Shown here in pieces: positions 9,486 through 18,682 of a DNA stretch of 59,636 bases (within the stretch, counting starts at the first letter, position 1; every line of letters starts with the position of its first letter). The notes under the pieces are model-generated. The model was given only the letters and a program-made list of their open reading frames with translations, made no database searches and was not told where the DNA came from. Both the position numbers and the translations under genes were made by a program. Source of the DNA: Flavobacterium quisquiliarum (GTDB taxonomy: Bacteria > Bacteroidota > Bacteroidia > Flavobacteriales > Flavobacteriaceae); NCBI RefSeq assembly GCF_019308285.1, contig NZ_WWEM01000016.1:1-59636 (forward strand). The letters are read 5' to 3'.

Positions 9486-12356
9486 ATGTGTTTAAAAACT
9501 AAAATAACATACATAATCTTATCACTTCTCCTAATCGGATTAAGAACAAATTCGTATGCCATAAATCCAGAGAAATATGTAGTTCATCAGGCTTCTAGTG
9601 AAAATTTTCCGTTAGTTTCAAAAGGAAAAATAGCTTCAATTTTGGTTGACGATAGAGATCATGCAGGAGTTTTAAAAGTAACAGGACATTTAGAAAACGA
9701 TCTTTTTAAAGTTTCTGATTTACATTCGAAGAGAATAAAAAAGATTTCGGAGGCAGAAGATTTTGTTGTCATTATAGGAACACTCGGAAAAAATGAAATC
9801 ATCGATCAATTAGCCAAAGAAGGAAAAATTGATGCCAATCAGCTTAAGGGAAAATGGGAAAAATTTACCACACAGATAGTTGAAAATCCATTTAAAGGAA
9901 TCAGGAAAGCATTGGTAATTGCGGGTTCAGACAAACGCGGAACGATTTACGGAATCTATGATTTGTCTAATCAAATTGGCGTTTCGCCTTGGTATTACTG
10001 GGCAGATGTTCCCGTTAAAAAACAATCAGAATTGCATGTTTTACCTGGAATTCATTCGCAGGGAGAACCCAAAGTAAAATACAGAGGAATTTTTATAAAT
10101 GATGAAGCTCCGGCTTTATCTGGATGGGCTTTTGAGAAATTCGGCGGATTCAATTCGAAATTTTATGACAAAGTTTTTGAATTGATTCTGCGAATGAAAG
10201 GCAACTATTTATGGCCGGCCATGTGGGGCAGAATGTTTTATGTTGAAGATCCGCAGAACGCAGTTTTGGCCGATGAATACGGAATCGTAATGGGAACTTC
10301 GCATCACGAACCGTTGACAAGAGCACACGCTGAATGGGGAAAAGAAAAAGGGAAATGGGATTTTAACACCAATTCAGAAGCTTTAATTCAATTCTGGAAA
10401 GACGGAATTAAACGAATGGGAAACAAAGAAACCATCGTTACCGTTGGAATGCGCGGTGACGGCGACGAACCGATGACTGAAGGAACTGCGATTGAATTAT
10501 TAGAAAATATAGTGAAAACGCAACGAAATATCATTTCAGAAGTTACGAAAAAACCAGCGGAAGAAACGCCCCAAATGTGGGCGCTTTACAAAGAAGTTCA
10601 GGATTATTATGACAAGGACATGGCCGTTCCTGATGATATCACGCTTTTATTGTGTGATGATAACTGGGGAAATATCCGCAAACTTCCGGAACTGAATTCG
10701 AAACCTAGAAAAGGCGGTTACGGTATTTATTATCATTACGATTATGTGGGCGGACCAAGAAATTACAAATGGATTAACACCAATCAAATTGAAAGAGTTT
10801 GGGAACAAATGGATTTGGCTTATCAATATGGTGTCGATAAAATCTGGATTGTAAATGTGGGCGACATCAAACCAATGGAATTTCCGACTGAGTTTTTCTT
10901 AGACATGGCGTGGAATCCTGAAAAGTTCAATGCTGAGAATTTAGAACAGTATTATGTAGATTGGGCTAAAGAGAATTTTGATAATCAGTTTACAGGTGAA
11001 ATCGCTCAGATTTTAAAATTATATACAAAATACAATTCCCGAAGAAAACCTGAATTATTAGATCGTAAAACCTATAGTGTCACTAATTATAATGAAGCAG
11101 ACGAGGTTATAGCCGATTATCAAAAATTGGTCAAATTGGCTACAATTATAAATGAAAAATTAAAACCAGAATACAAAGATGCTTTTTATCAACTGGTTTT
11201 GTTTCCTGTTTTGGCAAGCGCCAATTTAAACGAATTGTATGTGGCACAGGCTAAAAATTATTTATACTCAGAACAGTGGCGACTTTCTGCAAATGAATAC
11301 AAAGAAAAAGTGAAAGAGTTATTTGAAAAAGATGCCGAGCTCACGAATTATTATCATACGCAATTAGCCAATGGTAAATGGAATCATATGATGTCGCAGA
11401 CGCATATTGGTTATGATAATTGGCAACAGCCGGATAAAAATGTGATTCCAGGCACGAGATATCTTTTTCATAGTACAGCAGTAAATCAGAGAATTGCTGT
11501 TGAAGGAAAAGAAGAGTCTTTTGATGGAGTTCTTAAAAATAAAATAGATTTGGTGGATTTTTCATCATTAGAAAATAATACATCATACATCGATTTATTA
11601 AATTCTGGAATAAAAAAATATACATTTAAAATTTTTTGCGATCATAATTGGATTCAGTTTTCTCAATCTGAGGGTATAGTTGATACAGAACAAAGAATTT
11701 TAGTAAATATTGATTGGAAAAAAGCTCCAAAAGGAATAACTAAGAGTCAATTTATAGTTGTTGCTAATTATCAGAAATTTATTATTCAATTAAGAACTAA
11801 TAATATTAAAGCTGATAAAGTTCATGGCTTTGCTGAAAACAACGGTTACATTTCGATAGAAGCTCAGAATTATTCAAAAGCAATAAATTCTGATTCAATA
11901 AAATGGACAACAATTCCAAATCTTGGAAAAACAGCATCTGGAGTAACTTTAAAACCTTCGAATATTAAGTCGATTGAAATTTCAGAACAATCCCCAAGAT
12001 TAGAGTACAATGTTCATTTTTTTAGTAAAGGAAAGATAAAAGTTAAAGCCTATTTTTCGCCAACAATCAATTTTAAAAAAGGCGGCGGATTAAAATACGG
12101 AATTGCTTTTGACAATGAGAAACCGCAAATCATGAACCTCAACGAAGATGCTTCAGAAAAAGCCTGGGCAGAATCTGTTGCGAATAATATTAAAATCATA
12201 ACATCGGAACATCAAATTGAAAAATCAGGAAATCATGTTTTGAAAATTTATGCTGTTGATCCGGCTTTGGTACTTCAGAAAATTGTAATTGAAACACAAG
12301 AAGGAAAAGTTTTAGAGTCGTATTTAGGACCGCCAGAGAGTTTTAGGAAGGAATAA
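9486..12356 (+). CDS. GH115 xylan alpha-1,2-glucuronidase
   Basis: This 956-residue enzyme removes (4-O-methyl)glucuronic acid from internal as well as terminal xylose units, complementing GH67. A signal peptide ending near NSYA (about residue 25) predicts periplasmic location. Family features are the N-terminal domain with GSDKRGTIYGIYDLS, the barrel with RMKGNYLWPAMWG and LLCDDNWGNIRKLP, the HYDYVGGPRNYKWINTNQ segment, and helical and C-terminal beta-sandwich domains to the end. The length is usual for GH115. It follows the mannonate dehydratase gene on the same strand with a repeat element between. I did not assign single catalytic residues. Confidence 0.95.
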   Translation: MCLKTKITYIILSLLLIGLRTNSYAINPEKYVVHQASSENFPLVSKGKIASILVDDRDHAGVLKVTGHLENDLFKVSDLHSKRIKKISEAEDFVVIIGTLGKNEIIDQLAKEGKIDANQLKGKWEKFTTQIVENPFKGIRKALVIAGSDKRGTIYGIYDLSNQIGVSPWYYWADVPVKKQSELHVLPGIHSQGEPKVKYRGIFINDEAPALSGWAFEKFGGFNSKFYDKVFELILRMKGNYLWPAMWGRMFYVEDPQNAVLADEYGIVMGTSHHEPLTRAHAEWGKEKGKWDFNTNSEALIQFWKDGIKRMGNKETIVTVGMRGDGDEPMTEGTAIELLENIVKTQRNIISEVTKKPAEETPQMWALYKEVQDYYDKDMAVPDDITLLLCDDNWGNIRKLPELNSKPRKGGYGIYYHYDYVGGPRNYKWINTNQIERVWEQMDLAYQYGVDKIWIVNVGDIKPMEFPTEFFLDMAWNPEKFNAENLEQYYVDWAKENFDNQFTGEIAQILKLYTKYNSRRKPELLDRKTYSVTNYNEADEVIADYQKLVKLATIINEKLKPEYKDAFYQLVLFPVLASANLNELYVAQAKNYLYSEQWRLSANEYKEKVKELFEKDAELTNYYHTQLANGKWNHMMSQTHIGYDNWQQPDKNVIPGTRYLFHSTAVNQRIAVEGKEESFDGVLKNKIDLVDFSSLENNTSYIDLLNSGIKKYTFKIFCDHNWIQFSQSEGIVDTEQRILVNIDWKKAPKGITKSQFIVVANYQKFIIQLRTNNIKADKVHGFAENNGYISIEAQNYSKAINSDSIKWTTIPNLGKTASGVTLKPSNIKSIEISEQSPRLEYNVHFFSKGKIKVKAYFSPTINFKKGGGLKYGIAFDNEKPQIMNLNEDASEKAWAESVANNIKIITSEHQIEKSGNHVLKIYAVDPALVLQKIVIETQEGKVLESYLGPPESFRKE

Positions 12357-12380
12357 TCTAAAGGAGATAATCCATGCTGT

Positions 12381-12482
12381 TTGTCATTCCGAGGAACGAG
12401 GAATCACACTCGAAACTCCGCGCAGAATGTTGCCAATCTTTGTCGAATCCCGAGTGTGATTTCTCCTCCGTCGAAATGACAA
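12381..12482. repeat. long inverted repeat, GTGTGATTTCTCC family copy 2
   Basis: Imperfect arms at 12381-12412 and 12451-12482 enclose a loop similar to that of the copy at 9357-9464. It has the same orientation as copy 1. Solo right-arm remnants are seen at about 18421-18457 and 36562-36575. Confidence 0.82.
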
Positions 12483-12523
12483 GATTGAGAAAGAAAAACT
12501 ATTAACTATTAAAACCAAAATAT

Positions 12524-13633
12524 ATGAAATTTATTAATCCTTATGTGTTTGCCGTGGCAACGTTACTACTGGTAAGCTGTTCTTCGAAAAAAGAAACGCT
12601 GTCGTTAAAAGACGCCTATAAAAACGATTTTTATATCGGAACGGCTTTAAGCGCAGACCAAATTCAAGAAAAAAATACAAAAGAAGATTCATTGATTAAA
12701 AAAGAGTTTAATGCGATTACTGCCGAGAATATTATGAAATCTATGTACATGCATCCGCAGAAGGACAAATATGATTTTGCTTTGTCTGATAAATTCGTGG
12801 CATATGGTGAGAAGAATAAAATGTTTGTTCATGGACATACTTTAATCTGGCACAGTCAGTTGGCGCCTTGGATGGAGAAAATTGCCGACAGTACAGAAAT
12901 GAAAGCTTTTATGAAAGATCATATTACAACCATCGTTTCTAAATACAAAGACAGAATCAATTCTTGGGATGTTGTCAACGAAGCTTTAAATGACGATGGA
13001 ACTTTGAGAAAATCAGTTTTTTTGAATACACTTGGTGAGAAATATTTGGTTGATGCTTTCAAACTGGCAGAAAAAGCCGATCCAAAAGCGCAGTTATATT
13101 ACAATGATTATAATATCGAAGAACCAGCAAAAAGAGCAGGAGCAATTGCTTTAATCAAAAAAATAAAAGCTGAAGGCGGAAAAGTGGACGGAGTCGGAAT
13201 TCAGGGACACTGGCGATTGCAAAGTCCTTCGATAGAAGAAATTGAAAAAAGTATTTTAGAATATTCGGCTTTAGGAATCAAAGTAGCGTTTACAGAATTG
13301 GACATCACCGTTTTGCCAAATCCATGGGATTTAAAGGGAGCAGACGTAAATCAGAAATTTGAAGGGAATCCTAAAATGAATCCATTTCCGGAAAAATTAC
13401 CTGATTCCGTTCAGACACAATTAGCAGAACGTTATGCATCGATTTTTAAATTATTTTTAAAGCATAAAGACAAAATTAGCAGAGTTACGTTTTGGGGCGT
13501 TCATGACGGTCAATCCTGGCTAAACGATTGGCCGATAAAAGGAAGAACCAATTACCCGCTTCCGTTTGACAAGGAATTAAAACATAAACCAGCTTACGAC
13601 AGCATCTTAAAGTTGAAAGAAACTAAAGAATAA
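12524..13633 (+). CDS. GH10 endo-1,4-beta-xylanase, lipoprotein
   Basis: This 369-residue single-domain GH10 enzyme cuts the xylan backbone. The lipobox LLVSC gives Cys19. The residues after it (SSKKE) lack the acidic stretch that marks surface export in Bacteroidota, so a periplasmic-facing location is inferred. Motifs are GHTLIWHSQLAPW, the acid/base Glu153 in WDVVNEAL, the nucleophile Glu258 in FTELDIT, and WGVHDGQSWLND near the end. It likely shortens imported xylo-oligosaccharides. It is the last gene before the second operator-bearing promoter region. Confidence 0.96.
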   Translation: MKFINPYVFAVATLLLVSCSSKKETLSLKDAYKNDFYIGTALSADQIQEKNTKEDSLIKKEFNAITAENIMKSMYMHPQKDKYDFALSDKFVAYGEKNKMFVHGHTLIWHSQLAPWMEKIADSTEMKAFMKDHITTIVSKYKDRINSWDVVNEALNDDGTLRKSVFLNTLGEKYLVDAFKLAEKADPKAQLYYNDYNIEEPAKRAGAIALIKKIKAEGGKVDGVGIQGHWRLQSPSIEEIEKSILEYSALGIKVAFTELDITVLPNPWDLKGADVNQKFEGNPKMNPFPEKLPDSVQTQLAERYASIFKLFLKHKDKISRVTFWGVHDGQSWLNDWPIKGRTNYPLPFDKELKHKPAYDSILKLKETKE

Positions 13634-13668
13634 GCAGTCGAAATAGCTTAAGCTTGATGAATTAATCA

Positions 13669-13758
13669 ACAATCGGTTGTGAAATGAAAAATAACTTAAA
13701 TAAAGTAAACTAAATTTGCATAATATGTTTTTTTGTCTAATTTTACACAACCGATTGT
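13669..13758 (+). promoter_or_regulatory. symporter promoter with operator sites 2 and 3
   Basis: Two perfect copies of the 12-mer, in opposite orientations, lie 78 bp apart centre to centre: ACAATCGGTTGT (13669-13680) and ACAACCGATTGT (13747-13758). Between them is TTTG (13715-13718), 19 bases, then TAATTTTA (13738-13745), a fair -33/-7 pair with site 3 directly downstream. The paired sites would allow looping by a tetrameric LacI-type repressor. Binding is inferred, not shown. Confidence 0.68.
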
Positions 13759-13777
13759 TTTAGTTGTAATTCGCTTT

Positions 13778-13866
13778 CCTGCAAGGTTTTCAAAACCTTG
13801 TAGGTATGGATTTTAAAATTGTATAAAAAACAACTGAAACCTCAAAGGTTTTGAAAACCTTGCAGG
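13778..13866. repeat. inverted repeat between promoter and symporter gene
   Basis: Arms at 13778-13804 and 13840-13866 share CCTGCAAGGTTTTCAAAACC and its complement; each arm is itself nearly palindromic (AAGGTTTTCAAAACCTT). It lies between the proposed transcription start and the ATG at 13896, so it would be part of the mRNA leader. Confidence 0.78.
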
Positions 13867-13895
13867 ATCGGGACTAACTAACCACAAAACCACCA

Positions 13896-15329
13896 ATGAG
13901 TAACATTTCACAAAAATTATCCATCAAAGAAAAAATTGGATACAGCTTAGGAGATTTAGCTGCCAATTTAGTTTTTCAGACTTTGATGACCTATCTGGCG
14001 TATTTCTACACCGATATTTACGGATTATCACCAACAGATTCTTCCATCATCATGCTGATTGTAGGATTGGTTGCAGCTTTTATTTTCAATCCGATTATTG
14101 GGGTCTTGGCAGACAGAACCAGTACGAGATGGGGAAAGTTCAGACCTTGGATTTTATTGACCGCAATTCCGCTTGGTGTAGTGGCATTATTAGCCTTTTC
14201 AACTCCTGATTTCTCTTATAAAGGAAAAGTAATTTATGCCGTTGTAACGTATACTTTACTGCTTCTTTTTTATGCTGGAAACAATCTGCCATATTCTGCT
14301 TTAAGCGGAGTAATTACGGGCGATATGAAAGAACGAAACAGTATGTCATCGTATCGGTTTGTTGCGGTAATGTTTGCACAGTTTTTCGTTCAGGTTTTTA
14401 TGCTTGGTATTATCAAAAGCGCTGGAAACGGAGATAAAGCAATCGGGATTGAAAAAGTAATGACCGCTTTGGCGATTATCGGAACGATCATGCTTTTAAT
14501 TACTTTTTTAACGACTAAAGAAAGAATTATTCCAAAACCAGAACAAAAGTCAAGCGTAAAAGAAGATTTGAGTGATTTGATTAAAAACAGACCTTGGATT
14601 ATTATGCTTTCGCTGACAACTTTGGTTTTTGTGACTTTGGCTATGAAAGGCGGTTCGTATGTGTATTATTTTGAGAATTATGTAGATAAAGAGCAATTAG
14701 CCGTTTTTATTCAGCCTATATTGGATTTTTTAACCAATATCGGATTGAATCATTTTGGGAATGATCCTGTTTCTGCAGGTTTCGGACTCTTTAATGCGGG
14801 CGGAATTATCTTTATGATTGTCGGAATTACGTTGTCTAAAAACTTGGCTGATAAATACGGAAAACGAAACATATTCAGATTGTTTTTATTCATTTCGACA
14901 CTGTTTATCATCGCTTTTTATTTCTATCCGCCAGCATCAATCGGATTGATATTTTTCTCTCAAATACTGCACGGATTTTTCTACGGAATCACAATCCCAA
15001 TTTTATGGGCAATGATTGCCGATGTTGCCGATTATTCAGAATGGCTTAATAATCGAAGAGCGACAGCAATTATTTTTTCAGCAATGATGGTAGGTTTGAA
15101 AAGCGGATTAAGCATTGGAGGTGCTTTAACGACATTATTCCTGGGCTATTTTCATTATGTCCCAAATACACCTCAGCAGTCGGAAACAGCTATAAATGGA
15201 ATTAAATTATTGGTTAGTATTTTCCCTGCAATCCCTTTTTTGATTGGAGTTGGATTGCTGTTTTTCTATAAAATCGACAAAGCGATGGAAGTGCAAATTG
15301 AAACAGAACTTAAACAAAGAAGAACTTAA
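13896..15329 (+). CDS. GPH-family sugar:cation symporter (xyloside/glucuronoxyloside type)
   Basis: This 477-residue inner-membrane protein has about 12 hydrophobic segments. The GPH/MelB family signature is clear in the first loop (LADRTSTRWGKFRPWIL, residues about 70-86), along with the start KLSIKEKIGYSLGDLAANL and the PILWAMIADVADYSEW motif of the second half. The family imports disaccharides, xylosides and glucuronides with Na+ or H+. Between xylanase and GH43 genes and behind two operator sites, it is best read as the importer of xylose or short xylo-oligosaccharides to the cytoplasmic GH43 next door. The exact substrate is inferred. Confidence 0.9.
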   Translation: MSNISQKLSIKEKIGYSLGDLAANLVFQTLMTYLAYFYTDIYGLSPTDSSIIMLIVGLVAAFIFNPIIGVLADRTSTRWGKFRPWILLTAIPLGVVALLAFSTPDFSYKGKVIYAVVTYTLLLLFYAGNNLPYSALSGVITGDMKERNSMSSYRFVAVMFAQFFVQVFMLGIIKSAGNGDKAIGIEKVMTALAIIGTIMLLITFLTTKERIIPKPEQKSSVKEDLSDLIKNRPWIIMLSLTTLVFVTLAMKGGSYVYYFENYVDKEQLAVFIQPILDFLTNIGLNHFGNDPVSAGFGLFNAGGIIFMIVGITLSKNLADKYGKRNIFRLFLFISTLFIIAFYFYPPASIGLIFFSQILHGFFYGITIPILWAMIADVADYSEWLNNRRATAIIFSAMMVGLKSGLSIGGALTTLFLGYFHYVPNTPQQSETAINGIKLLVSIFPAIPFLIGVGLLFFYKIDKAMEVQIETELKQRRT

Positions 15330-15352
15330 TTATTTAAAACAAAGATACCACT

Positions 15353-16387
15353 ATGCCTGAAGATAGCATTGAACACATTAATTTTGAGGAAATTAATGAT
15401 TTGGCGATTTCAAAGCCATTAGTATCTCATATGTATACAGCCGATCCTTCGGCGCATGTATTCAATGGGAAGATTTACATTTATCCGTCGCATGATATAG
15501 ATGCTGGAATTCCGTTTAACGATAACGGCGATCATTTTGGGATGGAAGATTATCACGTTTTTTCGATGGACACGATATCATCAGAAGTTGTGGATAACGG
15601 AGTAGCGCTTCATGTTGATGATGTGGCTTGGGCCGAAAAACAAATGTGGGCACCCGATGCTGGACATAAAAACGGAAAGTACTATTTGTATTTTCCAGCC
15701 AAACGTGCCAATGGAATTTTCCAGATTGGAGTGGCAATAGGCGATACACCGGAAGGCCCGTTTATACCTCAGCCGGATGCTATAAGAGGGAGTTACAGTA
15801 TCGATCCCGCTGTCTTTGAAGACGAAGACGGAAAACATTATATCTATTTTGGAGGTATTTGGGGCGGACAGCTTCAGAAATACCGAAATAATGTATACGA
15901 TTCCAATAACGAAGAACCGTTTGGAAATGAACCTGCTTTAGGGCCAATCGTAGCTATGCTTCGCGATGATATGCTGGAATTTGCAGAAGAACCAAAAGAA
16001 ATCCAGATTCTGGATGAAAACGGAAAAGTGATTTTGGCAAGCGATAACGACCGTCGTTTTTTTGAAGCTTCTTGGGTTCACAAATACAACGGAAAATACT
16101 ATTTCTCCTATTCGACAGGCGATACACATTTTATCTGTTACGCTATTGGTGACAATCCGTATGGACCGTTTACGTATCAGGGAAGAATTTTGAATCCCGT
16201 TGTAGGCTGGACTTCGCACCATTCTATTTGTGAAGTAGAAGGAGAATGGTATTTGTTTTACCACGATTCGAGTTTGTCAAAAGGCGTAACACATTTAAGA
16301 AGCATGAAAGTAACCAAAATCGATTATCTTGACGATGGTTCCATAGTAACAATTGATCCATACGGAATTAGAAGATTATTTGATTAA
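15353..16387 (+). CDS. GH43 beta-xylosidase/arabinosidase, cytoplasmic
   Basis: This 344-residue enzyme has no signal peptide, so it should act in the cytoplasm on imported oligosaccharides. The five-bladed propeller catalytic triad is visible: base Asp31 in TADPSAHVF, pKa modulator Asp151 in SIDPAVFED, and acid Glu238 in FEASWVHKYNG. The WAPDAGHKNGKYYLYFPA segment is typical of the subfamily often annotated GH43_1. It starts 23 bp after the symporter and is followed by a second GH43 after 17 bp, so all three are probably cotranscribed. Activity on beta-1,4-xylosides or on alpha-L-arabinofuranosyl groups cannot be told apart here. Confidence 0.93.
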   Translation: MPEDSIEHINFEEINDLAISKPLVSHMYTADPSAHVFNGKIYIYPSHDIDAGIPFNDNGDHFGMEDYHVFSMDTISSEVVDNGVALHVDDVAWAEKQMWAPDAGHKNGKYYLYFPAKRANGIFQIGVAIGDTPEGPFIPQPDAIRGSYSIDPAVFEDEDGKHYIYFGGIWGGQLQKYRNNVYDSNNEEPFGNEPALGPIVAMLRDDMLEFAEEPKEIQILDENGKVILASDNDRRFFEASWVHKYNGKYYFSYSTGDTHFICYAIGDNPYGPFTYQGRILNPVVGWTSHHSICEVEGEWYLFYHDSSLSKGVTHLRSMKVTKIDYLDDGSIVTIDPYGIRRLFD

Positions 16388-16404
16388 GATTTTAGCAAAA
16401 AAAG

Positions 16405-18147
16405 ATGTTTAAAAAAAGCAGATTAGGTAGTGCATTGATAAGCGTAGTCATTTTAATGAGTGCTTTTTCATCGTGTAAAAAAATTTCGCAAAAACCACAA
16501 TCGGTTGTGTATTCCGATTATGCTGTTTTTGACTGGTTTGATTACCGAGGAAATGACGATGCGTATCAAAATCTAACAAAATCTGATGCTGAGTATTTAA
16601 ATCCTGTTTTGGCTGGTTTTTATCCTGATCCTACAATCTGCAGGGTTGAGGATAAGTTTTACTTGGTGAATTCTTCTTTTTGCTATTTTCCTGGTCTTCC
16701 TATTTTTGAAAGTACCGATTTAGTAAACTGGAAACAGATTGGAAATATTATAAACCGTCGTGAACAAGCCGATTTTGGAAATTCTCGTTTGTCAGGCGGT
16801 ATGTACGCGCCAACAATTCGATACAACAAAGGCATTTTTTATGTGATTTGTACCAATGTCAGCGGAGTCGGTAATTTTATTGTTACGGCTAAAAATCCGT
16901 CTGGGCCTTGGTCAAATCCGATTGCGCTTCCAGAAGTAAACGGGATTGATCCTGATATTTTCTTTGATGAAGACGGAAAAGTTTATATTACACATAACGG
17001 GCCTCCGCCTAATAATGTTTCGCTTCACGATGGCCATCGCGCCATTTATATGCTGGAATATGATTTGGAAAAACAAAAAACCACAACAGCTCCCAAATTG
17101 GTTATTAACGGCGGAACCGATATGGCTATAAAACCTGTTTGGATTGAAGGGCCGCATGTGATTAAAAAAGAAGGGTTTTATTATCTGATTTGTGCTCAAG
17201 GTGGCACAGGTTTCAATCATTCTGAAGTGGTTTTTAGAAGTAAAAATATCTATGGACCTTATGAAAGTTATGCTAATAACCCGATTTTGACACAATCGCA
17301 TTTAGACCCAAATCGTAAAAATTTAGTTTCGACAACTGGCCATGCTGATTTTGTTCAATTGTCAAACGGCGATTGTTGGTCAGTATTTTTGGGCTGTCGT
17401 CCTTATGAAGGTGATTTGTATAATACTGGAAGAGAGACCTTCATGATGCCTGTGCAATGGAAAAACGATTGGCCAGAAATTGTCGGCGGAAATGAGCCTA
17501 TTCCGATGATTCATAAACGACCAAATCTTATTCTTTCAAAAGAAAAAATAGAAGCCAATAACGGGAATTTTGTTTGGCAAGATAATTTTGATTCGGATGA
17601 ATTGGGTTTGAAATGGAATTTTATTCGAACTCCTTTAGAAAAATGGTATGATTTAAAAGACGGAAAATTATATATCAAACCGAGAAATGAATCGATTCAT
17701 ACCGAAACTAATTTCTCTTTTATTGGAAGACGACAACAGCATTTAAAGTTTGAAGCTTCAGTGAAGTTTGAGTTTACCCCAAAAGATAATTTACAAGTTG
17801 CGGGTCTAACTGCTTTCCAGAATGAAAAGCATTATTTTTTAATTGGAAAGCGCCTGAATACTGATAAGAAGCAAGAGGTTTTTGTAGAAAGAACTGCGGG
17901 TAAAATCAATAATGGAAAATCGGAGATAATTGCTAAAAAAGATCTTTTTGATTCTGATAAAGACTTATTAGTGAAAATTGAAGGAAATGGAAGATTATAT
18001 AGTTTTTATTTTAAAACAAAAGAAAAAGAAAAGTGGAATTTGTTAATTAAAGATGTTGACGGGGCTATTTTAAGTACAAAAGAAGCTGGAGGTTTTGTAG
18101 GAACGTATTTAGGGATGTATGCGTCGAGTAGGCATTTTGCGAGATAG
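16405..18147 (+). CDS. GH43 glycosidase lipoprotein with C-terminal beta-sandwich
   Basis: This 580-residue protein has a lipobox AFSSC (Cys24) followed by KKISQ, without an acidic export signal, so it likely faces the periplasm. The GH43 propeller spans about 60-370: Asp75 in FYPDPT, Asp182 in GIDPDIFFDE, and Glu248 in WIEGPHVI. A C-terminal beta-sandwich of DUF1349 or concanavalin-like type (about 385-580) is typical of the GH43_12 and related groups. It probably acts as an alpha-L-arabinofuranosidase or beta-xylosidase on side chains. An intact copy of the operator 12-mer lies within codons 31-35, in the linker after the lipobox. Confidence 0.92.
   Translation: MFKKSRLGSALISVVILMSAFSSCKKISQKPQSVVYSDYAVFDWFDYRGNDDAYQNLTKSDAEYLNPVLAGFYPDPTICRVEDKFYLVNSSFCYFPGLPIFESTDLVNWKQIGNIINRREQADFGNSRLSGGMYAPTIRYNKGIFYVICTNVSGVGNFIVTAKNPSGPWSNPIALPEVNGIDPDIFFDEDGKVYITHNGPPPNNVSLHDGHRAIYMLEYDLEKQKTTTAPKLVINGGTDMAIKPVWIEGPHVIKKEGFYYLICAQGGTGFNHSEVVFRSKNIYGPYESYANNPILTQSHLDPNRKNLVSTTGHADFVQLSNGDCWSVFLGCRPYEGDLYNTGRETFMMPVQWKNDWPEIVGGNEPIPMIHKRPNLILSKEKIEANNGNFVWQDNFDSDELGLKWNFIRTPLEKWYDLKDGKLYIKPRNESIHTETNFSFIGRRQQHLKFEASVKFEFTPKDNLQVAGLTAFQNEKHYFLIGKRLNTDKKQEVFVERTAGKINNGKSEIIAKKDLFDSDKDLLVKIEGNGRLYSFYFKTKEKEKWNLLIKDVDGAILSTKEAGGFVGTYLGMYASSRHFAR
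16497..16508 (+). promoter_or_regulatory. operator site 4, inside the GH43 coding sequence
   Basis: ACAATCGGTTGT here is identical to site 2 and is the complement of site 3. It is in the flexible linker after the lipobox, where protein sequence is little constrained. By chance a given 12-mer would rarely occur twice in this window. It could be a roadblock or auxiliary operator for the symporter operon. Confidence 0.5.
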
Positions 18148-18172
18148 ATTTTTTAGATTTTTCGGATAAAGT

Positions 18173-18320
18173 CCCGGAGGGACGAAATATTTATAGATTT
18201 TTTGGAACGTCCGATTATAAAAAGCTCCAGCGGAGCGATATGTTGTTAACGATAAATGTGTCGCTCCGCTGGAGCTTTTAATCTGTTGGGCTTAGGTTTT
18301 CTATAAATATTGCGCTCTTC
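18173..18320. repeat. composite inverted-repeat element
   Basis: Within the 535-bp gap after the GH43 gene, perfect 19-nt arms AAAAGCTCCAGCGGAGCGA (18220-18238) and complement (18261-18279) are nested in an outer pair, ATATTTATAGA (about 18187-18197) with TTCTATAAATAT (about 18299-18310). A small GTCCCGGAGGGAC hairpin lies at 18171-18183. The AGCTCCAGCGGAGCGA unit resembles known Flavobacterium intergenic repeats. Confidence 0.75.
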
Positions 18321-18342
18321 CAGAGCTATGCAGGGATTAGAA

Positions 18343-18463
18343 ATATTGTGGAGAAACCCTTTGCGAACCTTGCGTAATCCCTTGCGAACTTTTCGGTTAA
18401 ATCACTTTATGTAGTTACTATTGTGATTTTTCCTTTTAAATGGAAATGACAAGATTGTGTCTC
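18343..18463. repeat. degenerate repeat remnants
   Basis: The segment has irregular copies of CCTTTGCGAAC/CCTTGCG (about 18358-18392). A solo right arm of the GTGTGATTTCTCC family (18421-18457, GTGATTTTTCC then GGAAATGACAAGATTG) follows. No gene is seen; it appears to be decayed repeat DNA. Confidence 0.45.
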
Positions 18464-18465
18464 TT

Positions 18466-18562
18466 GAACCCGCTTGCGTGAGGGATAGCAGTGGAAAGCC
18501 CGGAGCCTGACGAAGGAAGTGCGAGGACTTGTAACGGATAGCCTCCCGATAGCTATCGGGAC
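18466..18562 (+). repeat. structured intergenic element, copy B
   Basis: GCGTGAGGGATAGCAGTGGA (18476-18495) matches the core of the element after the rRNA operon at 15 of 20 bases. It continues through AAAGCCCGGAGCCTGACGAA to the perfect 16-nt palindrome CCCGATAGCTATCGGG (18545-18560). It is GC-rich compared with its surroundings, suggesting a structured RNA or a mobile repeat. Confidence 0.55.
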
Positions 18563-18650
18563 AAGCACACGCCCAAATTATTGAAAAATAGATTTTTAAA
18601 AACTTAACATAATTAATACAAAAAACAATTTTTTATAAAATATTTTTAGC

Positions 18651-18681
18651 TACTTTAGCATAACAGAACGGAACAGAACGG
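18651..18681 (+). promoter_or_regulatory. promoter -7 box and tandem 10-nt repeat before the GntR-type gene
   Basis: TACTTTAG (18651-18658) differs from the TAnnTTTG -7 box by one base. It is followed by two exact head-to-tail copies of AACAGAACGG (18662-18671, 18672-18681), ending one base before the ATG at 18683. A transcript from this box would start inside the repeat, a fitting place for an autoregulatory site. No Shine-Dalgarno sequence is present. Confidence 0.45.
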
Positions 18682-18682
18682 T

